DNA of 64,000 nucleotides from Cyclospora cayetanensis (Eukaryota; Apicomplexa; Conoidasida; Eucoccidiorida; Eimeriidae). The stretch is taken from NCBI RefSeq assembly GCF_002999335.1, contig NW_020312752.1, forward strand, positions 358,331-422,330, written 5' to 3'. The position numbers and the translations under genes were made by a program. The notes under the pieces are model-generated. The model did no database searches. It saw nothing but the letters and a program-made list of their open reading frames with translations, and had not been told where the DNA came from. Of this stretch, positions 9,766 through 20,188 are shown piece by piece (within the stretch, counting starts at the first letter, position 1; every line of letters starts with the position of its first letter).

Positions 9766-12020
9766 GCTGTTCCCGGCTCATCCACTCGCTGTGGATGCAG
9801 TGGGATGCCAGATTTCCTTACAACAGTTGTCTTAGCTTGGTTGAATAGGGTAGTGCAGCAATATGATTTTAATTGACAACCGTCTGAAAGTATCCCTTGG
9901 CAGTAGAAGTTGACATACAACAGCAGTTAGGGATGCAGAGGCCAGCATGCAAAAGGAGATGACGAATTTCTGTCGATTTTACTTCTAGATTTTCTGATTG
10001 AAGATTAAATCCAATACCCCAACCGTGGACATGCAAATCCCAATCTCGCATGTGGCATGCATGCTCGCCTCTTCCTACTGGGAAGCAACCGTGCGTGTGT
10101 ACGGGTAGACATGGCTGCACATAGGCTTGTTTACATGGGCGATGTCCATGCATGGTTTTGGGGTCCCTATGCGTACATTTATGTATGGTATACTCGCATG
10201 AACGCAAGAGGTCTATAGCTAAAAAAATATGGTCAATAAAATTTCAAAAAATAGCTCCACAAGGTTATTCCGACCAGAGAAGCACAATGGCTGTAAGGAC
10301 GGGCAAAACCCCGATTATTTTATCAGGCGGTCGAAGACGCATCTGGTGTTGAGGTCCACCGTTAAAGAGAATGGATTCCTTCCGCGTTTTTGAATTGAAA
10401 TTTTCAGGGCTTCAGGGGAGATTCTTTTAATGCAGAGCAAGTCTACCTGCAGGAATTTCTGTGATTCAAGCCTCCACGCATGCTCTGACTCATCAGTTTA
10501 TGTCGATATCAGCTAGGCAGCAAACTCTGAGCTAATTAAGAAAGCTGAAGCAGCAAAGTCTATCAACAGCTCAATATATATATGTATATATATGTATGCA
10601 ACTGTGGCTCTCAAAAACCACAACTTACGTGAGTAGCTGCCTTATCTGTGGTTTATTAGTTGTACGCAAAGTGCCGCGGCATTTGCGCACGGGGTGGGCA
10701 GCGACGTGGCGATTAAACAGCCGACCGTTGGGGCTTACGCAAATGATGGACCCCTTAAGGTTTGATGAGCGAACAGACACAACTTCTGCTTTTTCGACTG
10801 GGAAGAGGGGCCGAGTCGGGAGTCAGAAGTGCTAGATCTCGGGGCCGTGCCAACCAGCCCTATCCTACAGGCTAAGACGCATGAGAAGGAATCCAGCACC
10901 CGAAAACAGCCCCAGGTAGCCCTTTGAAGGCAAACTTGCTTCTATCATGAAAAAATGGGTCATGATTCGATACTGCAAGCATGCAAAAAGCCAAAGAACT
11001 TAAACAAAGGGACTGCACCCAGCAAAGTCAAGCTGGTTGGCGAGGGAAGGCGCATCCAGGAACCAGCAAGCTCCCGCCGCAGGCAACATTGCAATGAAAG
11101 GGATAGCAGGGGACAAATCTCTTTTCTAAAGCTACCGCGGGTACCCATTGTACTGATGCAAGGTCCTCTTAATGATTAACAATTGCGAGTACTACCTGAT
11201 GCTGGATGTGAAGTGGATAATCTATACGAGGAAACGGCATCGAGTTGCATTCTGCATGAGAAATCGATAGCGCAAATCCTGAGACCCAGGTTTGCTGAGG
11301 GGCAACGGAACACAGGGATTGGCAAGATCACGGCAGTTCCATGCCACTCTAAAGCGGAACTGGGCCGTACCAGCAAGGTCCATGACTTCATGCTCAATTG
11401 GTCCGTCGTGACACAATCGTAGGTATGCCAGGAGTGACCCAGTGGAAGGCATGCGTGGGACCACGGCTGCGTGCTGCGAAGCTAAAAGCGCGCGGCAGGG
11501 CTAGGGGAAAGCAGCAAGTGGACGCCTCAACTACATTCATCGAAATTTTGGTGAGTGGGGAGGTGTCGGTGTCTCAACCTTGTGAAGCAAAGTCTCTATG
11601 TAGGCGGTTCAGCAGTGCGGTAAGAAAAGGCGGTTCTCATCATGCATTCCGCCTTACTGGCTCTCCATGTACTTCGTTATCCGAGGATTCGACTAAGCTT
11701 TCGGCCTAGGGACAGGAATGAGCAAATATTGAAGGGAAGTTCGCGCATGAGCAAAACCTGTGGCGGGCTGCCAGATGGCTAGCGACATGCGGATAGCCCA
11801 GCGCACCGTATTGAACTAAGCTCCGAGTCAGCCTGAAGCTATTTTTCGAAGCACTAGAGGACTCCGCAGAATGCGAAGAAGATTGAAAAGCCACGCGGAC
11901 GATTTGTTTAAAATAGGCGCAGCGCAGAATGAGTCCAGCGCGTTGTAACATAACCCGGTGCTAGTGCCGTAAAAAGCGGAAGCTGGAGCGTATGCTCTAC
12001 CTGTTAGCGCCTGAAAAGCC

Positions 12021-13570
12021 ATGTCCGTGAGACCGAAGTGTTTAAGGCACCACACTGACAAATTACTAAACCAATTATACGAAGCAAAAGTCTACTTGGC
12101 CCTCCACTCTGCCAGACGCATTCCTACATCCTCGTTGATCCTAATGAAAGGCGCGAAAAGGCGTTTCACACAGGCACTCACAAGCTCGGAGGTAAGTGAA
12201 TGCCGTTAGGACTTATTAATCTTCTAGCTGAAGTGCAACGGCAATTTATTAGGACGCTCTTATTTGCCTATCAAAGTGAGGTGGGTGAATGCGTACCTGA
12301 AACACCGGCCAATCTTCAGCTGAAGCGTTGATGACGATCTACAGCGCCCACAGCGGGTTCTTTTAGCTGCTTAGGAGCAAGCGATAGTATTTGAAGCCAC
12401 GCAAGTGTTCGATTTAATAAGCACATTTACGCTACTGGGATTCTCCGTTTCAGCTTCAGAAATTGTGTCAGAGCTAGCGAAAATTCAGATAATTAAGACG
12501 TGGCCTTTACCTATATGGACTAGCTAAAAGTTTGCAAAGTTTTGTTGGCTTGCACCCTAATGCTGGAAGTTCATTCTTAAACTCCTTAAATTGCTGCTTC
12601 TAGTTGACCGATCTCTCCCAGATGGCGCAGTTTCTGGCATGGACAGAGGAGGCTGATGCCGCAGCAAGCAAGCTAATCCGTCTTTCAAGTTCACCGGTTC
12701 TCACGCTGCCGCTCACGCATCACTTCTTCCTAACAACCGATGCTAGTGATGTACCGACAAATGTTAATTTCTCCGTGCAGGCTTGATGCTTTCAAATACC
12801 TAATTAATGCTCGGTATTTTCATCATTCCACGGAAAACGAGCAGCTCTGTCCAGCGCGGTGATCTTCAACGTGGTAGGCAAGCTACTCCGAGCGACATCC
12901 TGGCGATTCACTGTTGCGCAGCGCAACTACTATTTTCTGCGATGATACACCGTTTCTACTAAACATGGGCGATAGCTATGCATTTGAATCCCATGCTTCA
13001 GCTTTTATTGCAATGTTTTCGAATGGAAAAAGAGCTAAGCACTACCATGTTGAGGATGGTCTGCAGTGGTACAAAGTAGTGGGGCATCCGTCACCTGGGC
13101 ATTTCAACTTCTCTCTCTGATTTTTAGATGCAGAGTATGTTCTTTCAGGGCGTCTCGGAAACTTCGTACAGTGTAAAAGCTCTCACAGTCCTTCGGGTGG
13201 CCTGGAATGCGTCCTACAGCAGAGGAGTATGTACTATCACGCCCGGATTGTCAGCAGTTGAGACCATGCAGTTCTCCTGAATCTGGCCGTTTGCAAAGTC
13301 TTTGCGCTTCTGAAAGCACGCGGCTGACTGAACCATAGAATTTATAGTTGTAGGGCCAGAGGTCAAGAGTCAGGATAGCTTCTACGTCGTTGTCCACCCA
13401 CTTAGCAAATATGCCTATTTCGTCCTTTATTTAGCTCTCTCACGGCTCAGCCAGTGGTTCACTTATTTTTGACTCATGTACGGAAGCTTCCTAGATTTTC
13501 CAGGACCGTCATTACAAATATGGATCTAAAATTCGTCAGTGCGTTTTGGCATGCTCCTAGGACCCGCCTA
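12021..13570 (+). pseudogene. Ty3/gypsy pol remnant: RT, RNase H and integrase pieces
   Basis: Around 12060-12209, a segment beginning LLNQLYEAKVYLALHS resembles the RT palm region. About 12430-12530, LLGFSVSASEIVSELAKIQI and then TWPLP resemble the FLG..VS..GI....KI.AI..WP.P block. At 12604-12786, TDLSQMAQFLAWTEEAD then LTTDASD matches the RT-RNase H connection with its DAS motif. Around 13380-13440, DSFYVVVHPLSKYAYFV resembles the first-Asp strand of the integrase core, and 13490-13555 with TNMDLKFVSAFWH the second-Asp SDRD..F.S.FW strand. Upstream, CQQL near 13248 recalls the CQ..K zinc-finger end. Stops and shifts separate all blocks, so this copy cannot make an intact polyprotein. Confidence 0.72.
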
Positions 13571-15004
13571 AAAAATGATCTACAAAATTATCACTACGAA
13601 CAATCTTGAGGCAGATGAGCATACAGAATGCATTAACTGCTCTCTTGTGCAGTATGTGCGACTCTGTGGTCCCAAAAGTCCAATAGCTTGGCTTGGCTGC
13701 CTTCCTTGTGCTAAGTGGTAAAATAGTACATCAGTACACTTGTCTACCTGTTGGTCTACCGCATACCTGGTCTACACTGATGAATCCTTATCCGAATCGG
13801 GTCTATGCATGGTAGCGCGGGATTAGAAGCCACCTTTGAGGGAGGATTTAGCCGGAAAACAGCAACCGATTCCACGCTAACGTGTGCCCAGAGTACAAGA
13901 CAGGCAAGCACGGCATCATTAGAAGTTGCAGTCCTGGGCTGTGTGCTTCACCTCCAAAGATCTGCTCCTAATGAATCAGCAGGCTGTATAAGATGCACTA
14001 GAAGGTGACCAGACGAGCACATTCGCGGCAAGGCAGCTGGGACCAGCAATGATTCTTTCACCAATCTCAGCTGTTTCACACTTCATCGATTAAGCAATAG
14101 GTTGAAGGTGTCATGAAACTGTCAGACTTTGCTTGCTAAGAAGATTTCGAAATCTTCTGAATCATGTGCGGGCTGTGCGACGCAGATGAGTGGCCGGTGT
14201 GCAGGCGGAGGGTCCAGAGGGAGCCATCAAAGTGCTGGATTATACGACCGTTGAGGACTGAGGAGACACTGGACGAAAATGAAATCTGGCGAGGTACGCC
14301 GACTTCAGCTGTGAATAAAGCAGCTGGAAGCTGCGTTGTCTGCGGGAGAATTGGCAGTTTTGTTGTTAACTTCGTTGGGTTCCATGGATGGCATTCCTGC
14401 CCTTTGCAACTGTCCTTCCAACACATGATCCGCCAGAAATAGCTATGGGTACTGCATAAAAGCCTTCGGATGTTTTCTGCAGTCATATTTTATGTGTAAG
14501 TAATTTTCAAGTGCGTTGTCTGTTTTTGTGCCTCTTTTGGGGCTGTGAAGTCGACTTTTTGGCACGCATAGCCTGTGTCTGCATGCAAAGGCTGTTTCAT
14601 GAGACACCACACACACTGGTGAACTAGTGTGTATTCTGACTTCCTCTAACATATTAAATTGGTATTCTGTTAAGTCTTGGCAAGAGACTCACACACTTCA
14701 GCGCTGCAATGACAGCAAGTCAACTTTCCGCAACGGTCGTATTATCTTGGTCCCTCGTTGCCTGTTGGATAGTGCTTCTCCTTTAGCACTTAATGCATAC
14801 ATTTGCTTTTTCCTTCGCACTAAAGCGGCATGCTTTCCTGCTTGAACGATCACAGAGCGGGAGTCCTTTTCCATTCCTGCACGCAGCTCGTTTTGGTGTC
14901 AGAACACTACAGCGTGTGCAATGAATTTTGAAGGGAAAGATTTGAAGCGGGCTAAGCGCAGGAAAACACGTTCTTTTACAATAGCCATATATAACTAAGT
15001 GCTA

Positions 15005-15190
15005 AAAGGAATCGACCAGTTGATTTGCCTGTTTGCTTACCTTGTTTTTTGCAGTGTACTGATAGAGCGACAGAGGAAGGCGCACCTTTGGGTGCGTGTA
15101 CACTAGATGCTATGTGCAGCTACCCATGAGTGCTTGGAGTGCTTAGGGGCTGCAGCGGCCTCCACCCCAGCTGTCCATCACCCCTCAGCG
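15005..15190 (+). repeat. Direct-repeat partner of 9304-9480 (candidate 3' LTR)
   Basis: The order AAAGGAATCG, TTGATTTGCCTGTTTG, TGATAGAGCGACAGAGGAAG, then TAGGGGC and CTGTCCATCACCCCT follows the same plan as 9304-9490. It lies downstream of the integrase remnant in the orientation expected for a 3' LTR. No clear TG..CA ends or target-site duplication could be defined by eye. Confidence 0.55.
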
Positions 15191-15199
15191 TTCCCGACA

Positions 15200-16180
15200 T
15201 GGTCATGGGTATGATTTCCTTATAGGAAAACTGGAGGGTGCAATCCAGACGGACCAAATTCTAAGACGGTACTCTTCTATTCTTTATACTGCAAGCGTAA
15301 TCGGCTAAAAACTCGCCATCAATAGATGTGTTGAATCCTTCACAAGTAAAGCGGGCAGATATATGATGGAGCAAGCCCAGTGTCGCCTCGTTTTTACGAG
15401 CAACAGAGTCCATAGCTCGAAAGCACGTCTGCCTTGGCTCCTTCCTAGACCCTAAAACGCTTTTACTAGGCAGGACCACATACTTAGGTGCAGCGTATAG
15501 CCAACAGTATAGAGGGGTTGCGGACGATGGCGCAGTGACGCTTCTTGGAGGAATGGAAGTAGGAGCCAGACAAGCTGTCTCAAATATTCAATGAGAGGAT
15601 CACACATGAGGAGGAGGATGGCAGTTTAAGAAGCAAAGCTGCGTTTGTGCCAGAAATTCAGTGCAGAGAGAGAAATTCTACGCAACACATACGGGGATCA
15701 ACAGTTTTCCTTTCAAGTCTATTGAGGCTCCTTTCGTGCTTGTCGCCTGTTACATATGTACTGAAATAAGAGTTGTTGAATATTTATCACTCTGGTGGCT
15801 GTTTCTTGAGTATTTTCGGCTTTAGTTTCGAAAGTGTGGTTTCCTGGTGCCCACTGTCGGTTGCTAAAGAATTGGTGACACAAGCAAGTGCCTCAGCTGA
15901 TTGGGTCGCAGCAAGTAAAAACTTTACCGCTATCTTTATGTAAGTATCGAGAAAATTAACAATGAATCACGTCTCAGGAATTACCCCAGTACGAAAAGCC
16001 CGATTGTCAGCGGCTGAGGCCGCCTGCTACTTAATGGACGGCCCCGCGGCGCCGGCGGTCTGGTCTCAAGACAGGGGAGGAACGCCCGCTCATGAAGTAT
16101 CTGGTGATTTATAATTTAATATCTTTATCTTCAGTGAACATTTACTTTAGCTTTAACTTTGTTTAGTGTCTGGCATCAAG
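15200..16180. other. AT-rich intergenic stretch
   Basis: Apart from a 72-codon minus-strand open frame (15261-15479) without recognisable motifs, nothing here looks coding. The last 80 bases before 16181 are pyrimidine/T-rich with a TTTAG just before the ATG, which may be the acceptor of a 5' leader intron of the next gene. Confidence 0.4.
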
Positions 16181-16868
16181 ATGTTGCTTCTGTCTGGGAA
16201 GCCCTTGGTTTTTCTGCTCCTGGCCCTTCTGGCCACGGTGGCTCTGTACGGCGCATTTAACGTTGCACACGCCATGCAGCTTGAAGATGCCGACGATCTA
16301 GGCGAAGGAATGGAAGAAGAAGCGGCTAGCTTCTCGGAAACTGACGCTGACGTACTGGAAGAGAAGCTAGGCCCAAGTGAGGATGGTGACGCCGAAGTCC
16401 CATCTGATGAATATGCAATGGATCAAGATTATGACCAAGACTTCGAGGAGAACGAAGGACACTCTTTCTTGGAGGTGAGGCCTGGGCCAACTCTGCTGAC
16501 GGTTCTCATCAGTGTGTGGTACCAGGGGTTAAATAGTTCACTGTTGATGGAACCATTCAGGTTGTACGCCGCCGTATTGCATCGTATTCTCAATTTCCAC
16601 TTAAGCATCGGCACATTAAACCCCCGAGTACCTAAGCATTCGTTCTTGTTAGCTCTCAATCCCGATCATTATGGTTTTTATGACTCGATTTCTTCAGGGG
16701 GAGGAAAACGAAGATGAGAGCGCAGACCAGAGCGTTGACCTTTCAAACATGACAGATGAAGAAATCAAGGTCGTAATGGGTCTACTGCCACCTGAAGACC
16801 AAGCTCTCCTCCATCAAATGATCAATGAGCAATCGGATGATGATAGCGATTCCAGTAACGAGCTGTAA
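16181..16868 (+). CDS. Small secreted acidic protein, two exons
   Basis: Exons 16181-16474 (98 codons) and 16698-16868 (56 codons plus stop) join in phase 0 with donor GAG|GTGAGG and acceptor TTCTTCAG, giving 154 residues. The N-terminus (MLLLSGKPLVFLLLALLATV, then ALYGAFNVAHA) is a classic signal peptide with an AHA cleavage site near residue 32. The mature part is strongly acidic (DADDLGEGMEEE, DQDYDQDFEENE) and ends with a helical amphipathic block, DLSNMTDEEIKVVMGLLPP then EDQALLHQMINEQ, before a Ser/Asp tail. I recognise no family. Possible destinations are the parasitophorous vacuole, oocyst contents or ER. An ATG a few codons upstream is absent, which supports this start. Confidence 0.75.
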
Positions 16869-17675
16869 AATGATTATTTGGTTGGACTGATTATCCTAGT
16901 GGAAAGTGTCCTTCCAGCGCCCGCTGCTCTGTGGCCAGGAGAGGTCTTTCTCTCTGACGGGGTCACATGCATTCATTCCGAGGATGGGACGGGAGATCTT
17001 GCATCCTCATTCCCCTTCACCATATACTCAAATATGTTTTGCTAGAGGATGGAAGTGTAGGGGGGCCGCACACCCATGGATTGACCGTCGGTCTAGTATT
17101 TGGATGACATGAAATATTCAGGCTTTAAAGTCCTGTGTGGAGATTCATGTTTACTATTGGTGCATAGCGAATCCGAATGGGGGCACATTAGGCTGAGAAG
17201 CCTCTTGCGTACCGCATCTTTAAGACAGGATGCTTTCAAGCGGGACACCTGCTGACAGAATTGAAAATAACGGCAGTAGACCACCGCGTTCCGGCATGCA
17301 CAGGTATTTTTATGATTGGCCTTTGCCAAGGCTATGCTGTTTGGGGAGGACGGTAATTCGTGGCAACAAGTTGTAGAAACATATTTTGGCAGAAGCTGTG
17401 CGTACTCCTCCGGCTCTTCATTTACGCTACAACTGCAGTTAACCTTTTAAACTAAAGAAATGATATCACTTGCTCCTTGTGAAGGATTTTCCTGGTGGCA
17501 CACTCGTTTTAAAAAATGTTTGTGGAGTCAACCAGAAAATCTGCTAGTCAAGTCTGCAGCAGCATGATGATCTGCGGAGGTCTCGCGAAATATCGCAGGG
17601 CGGCAGCAGCACCCTCGACACCTTTCGGCATTCTTTAGGTCACCAGCAGGAAGGCGGAGAATATAAGATTGCACA
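16869..17675. other. Intergenic region between convergent genes
   Basis: About 800 bp between the stop of the secreted acidic protein (plus) and the stop of the SIAH gene (minus). No coding signal above background; both 3' ends should lie here. Confidence 0.4.
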
Positions 17676-19178
17676 TTAGCTTGGTTTATCCGAGGCAAAC
17701 GAATGCGGGAGAATCTCCCCAGTTATGCTGAGGTTGATAGAATTCAAATTCTGCTCACTGCCCTTGGCTCCCGAGAGGAACAGTGCGATGTTTTCTGGTA
17801 GCATCAGGCAATCCTTCACCCTCTCGAGCTCTTTAGGTCCACGGGTGGCAGACCATACGGGACCGTGGAAGGAGTACGATCGGTGATTGCCCGACACTTG
17901 CAACGAGTAGCGGCTGCAGTGGTGTCGGGGATGTAGGGCAAGGAGGGAAAGATAAAAGGCGGCTTCTCCCTCCACTCTTCGATGTACACGCAACACGAAA
18001 TACTTGCCATAACAATGGTATAGGTGCTGTTGCCACAAGAAAGATTCACAGCCGTCCAACGTGCACGCTGGTTCCTCGTCTGCGTGGTTGTGCATGTGTG
18101 CGTTATCATGATGACCCGCACCACCAGGAACGGCAGGCTCTGAGTTATTAGTGCCAGTGTTGTTGCTTTGGCCGCTATTCTTCAACGCTTGAAGTCGCTT
18201 GGACCCTCTGCAGTTGCTGGGAGTGCATACAAAGTAAATGGTGCTGGTTGGAAAATATTCGTATCCGTGCTGCTGCAGCAGGTGCTCCGCCAGTTGTTGC
18301 GGCGTGGATTCAAAGGCGCAGCCACTATCTGCATGCAAACAGGCCAGCGGTCTCCTGAGGCAGCGCGCCTCGTGCTGCTGCAACTCGCTGTACTTCAAGG
18401 TGTACGGACACCCGAAGTTCGAAAAGCGGCAGGGAATGTCGGTAAGGCATTGCGCCAGTAACTCAAGCGCTCTGCAGCGAATATTGAGCTCTGGAGAGCG
18501 ACAAGTTGGGCAGCTGGTCAGCCGCTGCTGGCAGTTGCAGCACAACGTGTGCCCCTCCCTGCATTGGTAGATAGGCGGTTGCATGCGCTCCAGGCAAACG
18601 CCGCACTCCAGCAACTCTAGGGTCACCGCTGACTTGGAATTCGCTGCCGAAAGACTGCTGCTACTATCTTGCTGAGTGGCGAAGGAAGAGGGTTCAGTAG
18701 AGGCTGATGATGTTGCTGGTGCACCTGCTGCGGCACTTGTTGCACTGGTAGCATCCACTAGGGACGGATCTCCGGCAGAGGTAGGAAGTATCACCATATC
18801 TTGCTGAACGACTGCTGGTTCACTGCTCAGGGAGAAGTACGGCAGGCCAACAGCAACACCAGCAGTACCAGATATTGAAGCCATTGCAGCACCGTTTGGC
18901 TTCCCGTCTAAGTTCGAGCGAAGATCTCCGCAAAGGGTGTACGCCATTGGACAGTTTGCGACTGCATCATTGGTTAAGGGAGTCGTGGAGGCTGCTATTG
19001 GTGAACAATACGGCTGTGCGGCTGCGTCTCTTGCTGAGGGTTCTCCTGAGGCCACCGACATGTGCGGCGGTTGAAGCGCCTGCACGCCTCCTACAGAAGA
19101 TTCAGACGCAGCTGAGGAAATCCGATGGGCTTCGTCGTCCTCCAAGAGATCGGAATGAGCTTTCTTCTCTGCTGCCAT
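17676..19178 (-). CDS. SIAH/seven-in-absentia type RING E3 ubiquitin ligase
   Basis: A single-exon gene of 500 residues. Residues 1-185 are an Ala/Ser/Thr-rich extension. The RING finger spans 192-226: CGVC, CREGHTLCCNC and CPTC give the C3HC4 pattern. It is followed by the SIAH-type zinc finger region (about 250-305, with CRFSNFGCPYTLKYSELQQH and AEHLLQQH) and the substrate-binding Sina domain (about 376-487, from CESFLWQQHLYHCYGKYFVL). SIAH proteins recruit substrates for ubiquitin-proteasome degradation through the Sina domain. A Gly/Asn/His-rich insertion at about 325-372 separates the zinc fingers from the rest of the Sina fold. The ATG has a good context (CACCATGG), and no introns are needed. 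Gene-specific orthology (SIAH1/SINAT) cannot be set from sequence alone. Confidence 0.88.
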   Translation of the reverse strand: MAAEKKAHSDLLEDDEAHRISSAASESSVGGVQALQPPHMSVASGEPSARDAAAQPYCSPIAASTTPLTNDAVANCPMAYTLCGDLRSNLDGKPNGAAMASISGTAGVAVGLPYFSLSSEPAVVQQDMVILPTSAGDPSLVDATSATSAAAGAPATSSASTEPSSFATQQDSSSSLSAANSKSAVTLELLECGVCLERMQPPIYQCREGHTLCCNCQQRLTSCPTCRSPELNIRCRALELLAQCLTDIPCRFSNFGCPYTLKYSELQQHEARCLRRPLACLHADSGCAFESTPQQLAEHLLQQHGYEYFPTSTIYFVCTPSNCRGSKRLQALKNSGQSNNTGTNNSEPAVPGGAGHHDNAHMHNHADEEPACTLDGCESFLWQQHLYHCYGKYFVLRVHRRVEGEAAFYLSLLALHPRHHCSRYSLQVSGNHRSYSFHGPVWSATRGPKELERVKDCLMLPENIALFLSGAKGSEQNLNSINLSITGEILPHSFASDKPS

Positions 19179-20188
19179 GGTGCTATGTTGCCGTTCGCCG
19201 CTTCCCGATGTCTTGAGTTACTGCAGCTGCGCGCTTTGCTCCAATGCAGCCACCTCCTTCCTCATGCTACAGGAAAGGCTCTACTCTTCGTCGTTCTTAG
19301 TTGTCGCCGTTCATCCCACAACCGCGGGAGTAGCTGTAGCGCCAGCCAGAAGCTAGCGAGGCATAGGCTTCGTGCTTGGATGGTATGGGGAAGATACAGC
19401 GTGCGGCTCGGCCCTCCTTTGCCCTTTTCATAGCTTCACTACAGGCAGTTTACACATCGGCGTACAAGAGGAGGGTTACTGGAAGTCGAAGAGCAGCCAA
19501 AAGGGCTCTCGCTGCTTCTGTAGGTGGCGATGCGCGGAAGTAACCACGGAGGGCAGAAGGGCTGTTGTTAGTGCCGCTGCACCTTGTTGAGTAATAAATT
19601 GAAACGGGCAGCTTAATACGCGACCGTTTAAATAGTTTAAGGAAAAGGGCAAGGACACGCCACAGCGAAAACGGCTCCTTCAGGTGCTGTTGCACCAGCA
19701 GCCGAAACGGTACTGCTGCGGCAGCACATTTCTAGGGCCCTCTCTCGGTGCTGGTGCAGCAGTGGCAGCAGCCAAGGACCTTTAGAATAATATAAATAGG
19801 ACGTCTGCCGCATTTGTTAAACGAAGTTAATTCATGTTTGCCTATATACTCTCTCTATTGGCAACTAACTGCGCCTGAACCTGGCGCGAATACAGATAAC
19901 CGAGGCGGTGGCAGCACCACCGCAGTGTTTGGATGCCCACGAGATACAGGGCATGAACTACTTGGCACCCCTGTTCTTCCATTTGTGTATACGTGGGATG
20001 CCTCTTCTGAGCCATTCCTGGCTTCCTTCTTCTCTTCTTCCTGTGCAGCCCCCTTACCTGTGACTCTCGGAAAGGAGAAAGGCTACAGAAGAGGGGGGCG
20101 CAGTGTACATCCTCATCAAACCAACGAAACAGCACCTCTTGAAACCCAAACTGTGGATATCGAACCCTGAGATTTACCCCCAGCCAGC
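19179..20188. other. Divergent intergenic region
   Basis: About 1 kb between the SIAH start (minus) and the polytopic-protein start (plus). It contains palindrome-like GCTGCTGCACC words around 19690-19775 and short open frames on both strands that I read as compositional. Promoters of both genes should lie here. Confidence 0.35.

Larger units (their letters stand above)
9290..15200 (+). mobile_element. Decayed Ty3/gypsy (chromovirus-type) LTR retrotransposon
   Basis: Pol fragments in the order reverse transcriptase, RNase H, integrase lie on the plus strand between about 12.0 and 13.6 kb. Similar, diverged direct repeats at 9304-9480 and 15005-15190 bracket the element and are candidate LTRs about 5.7 kb apart. 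Coding frames are broken repeatedly by stops and shifts. The stretch 10.0-12.0 kb should hold gag and protease, but I cannot recognise them there; 13.8-14.9 kb has only short open frames. Because the same repeat also occurs elsewhere in inverted arrangements, the LTR assignment is an inference; the pol homology is more secure. Confidence 0.7.
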
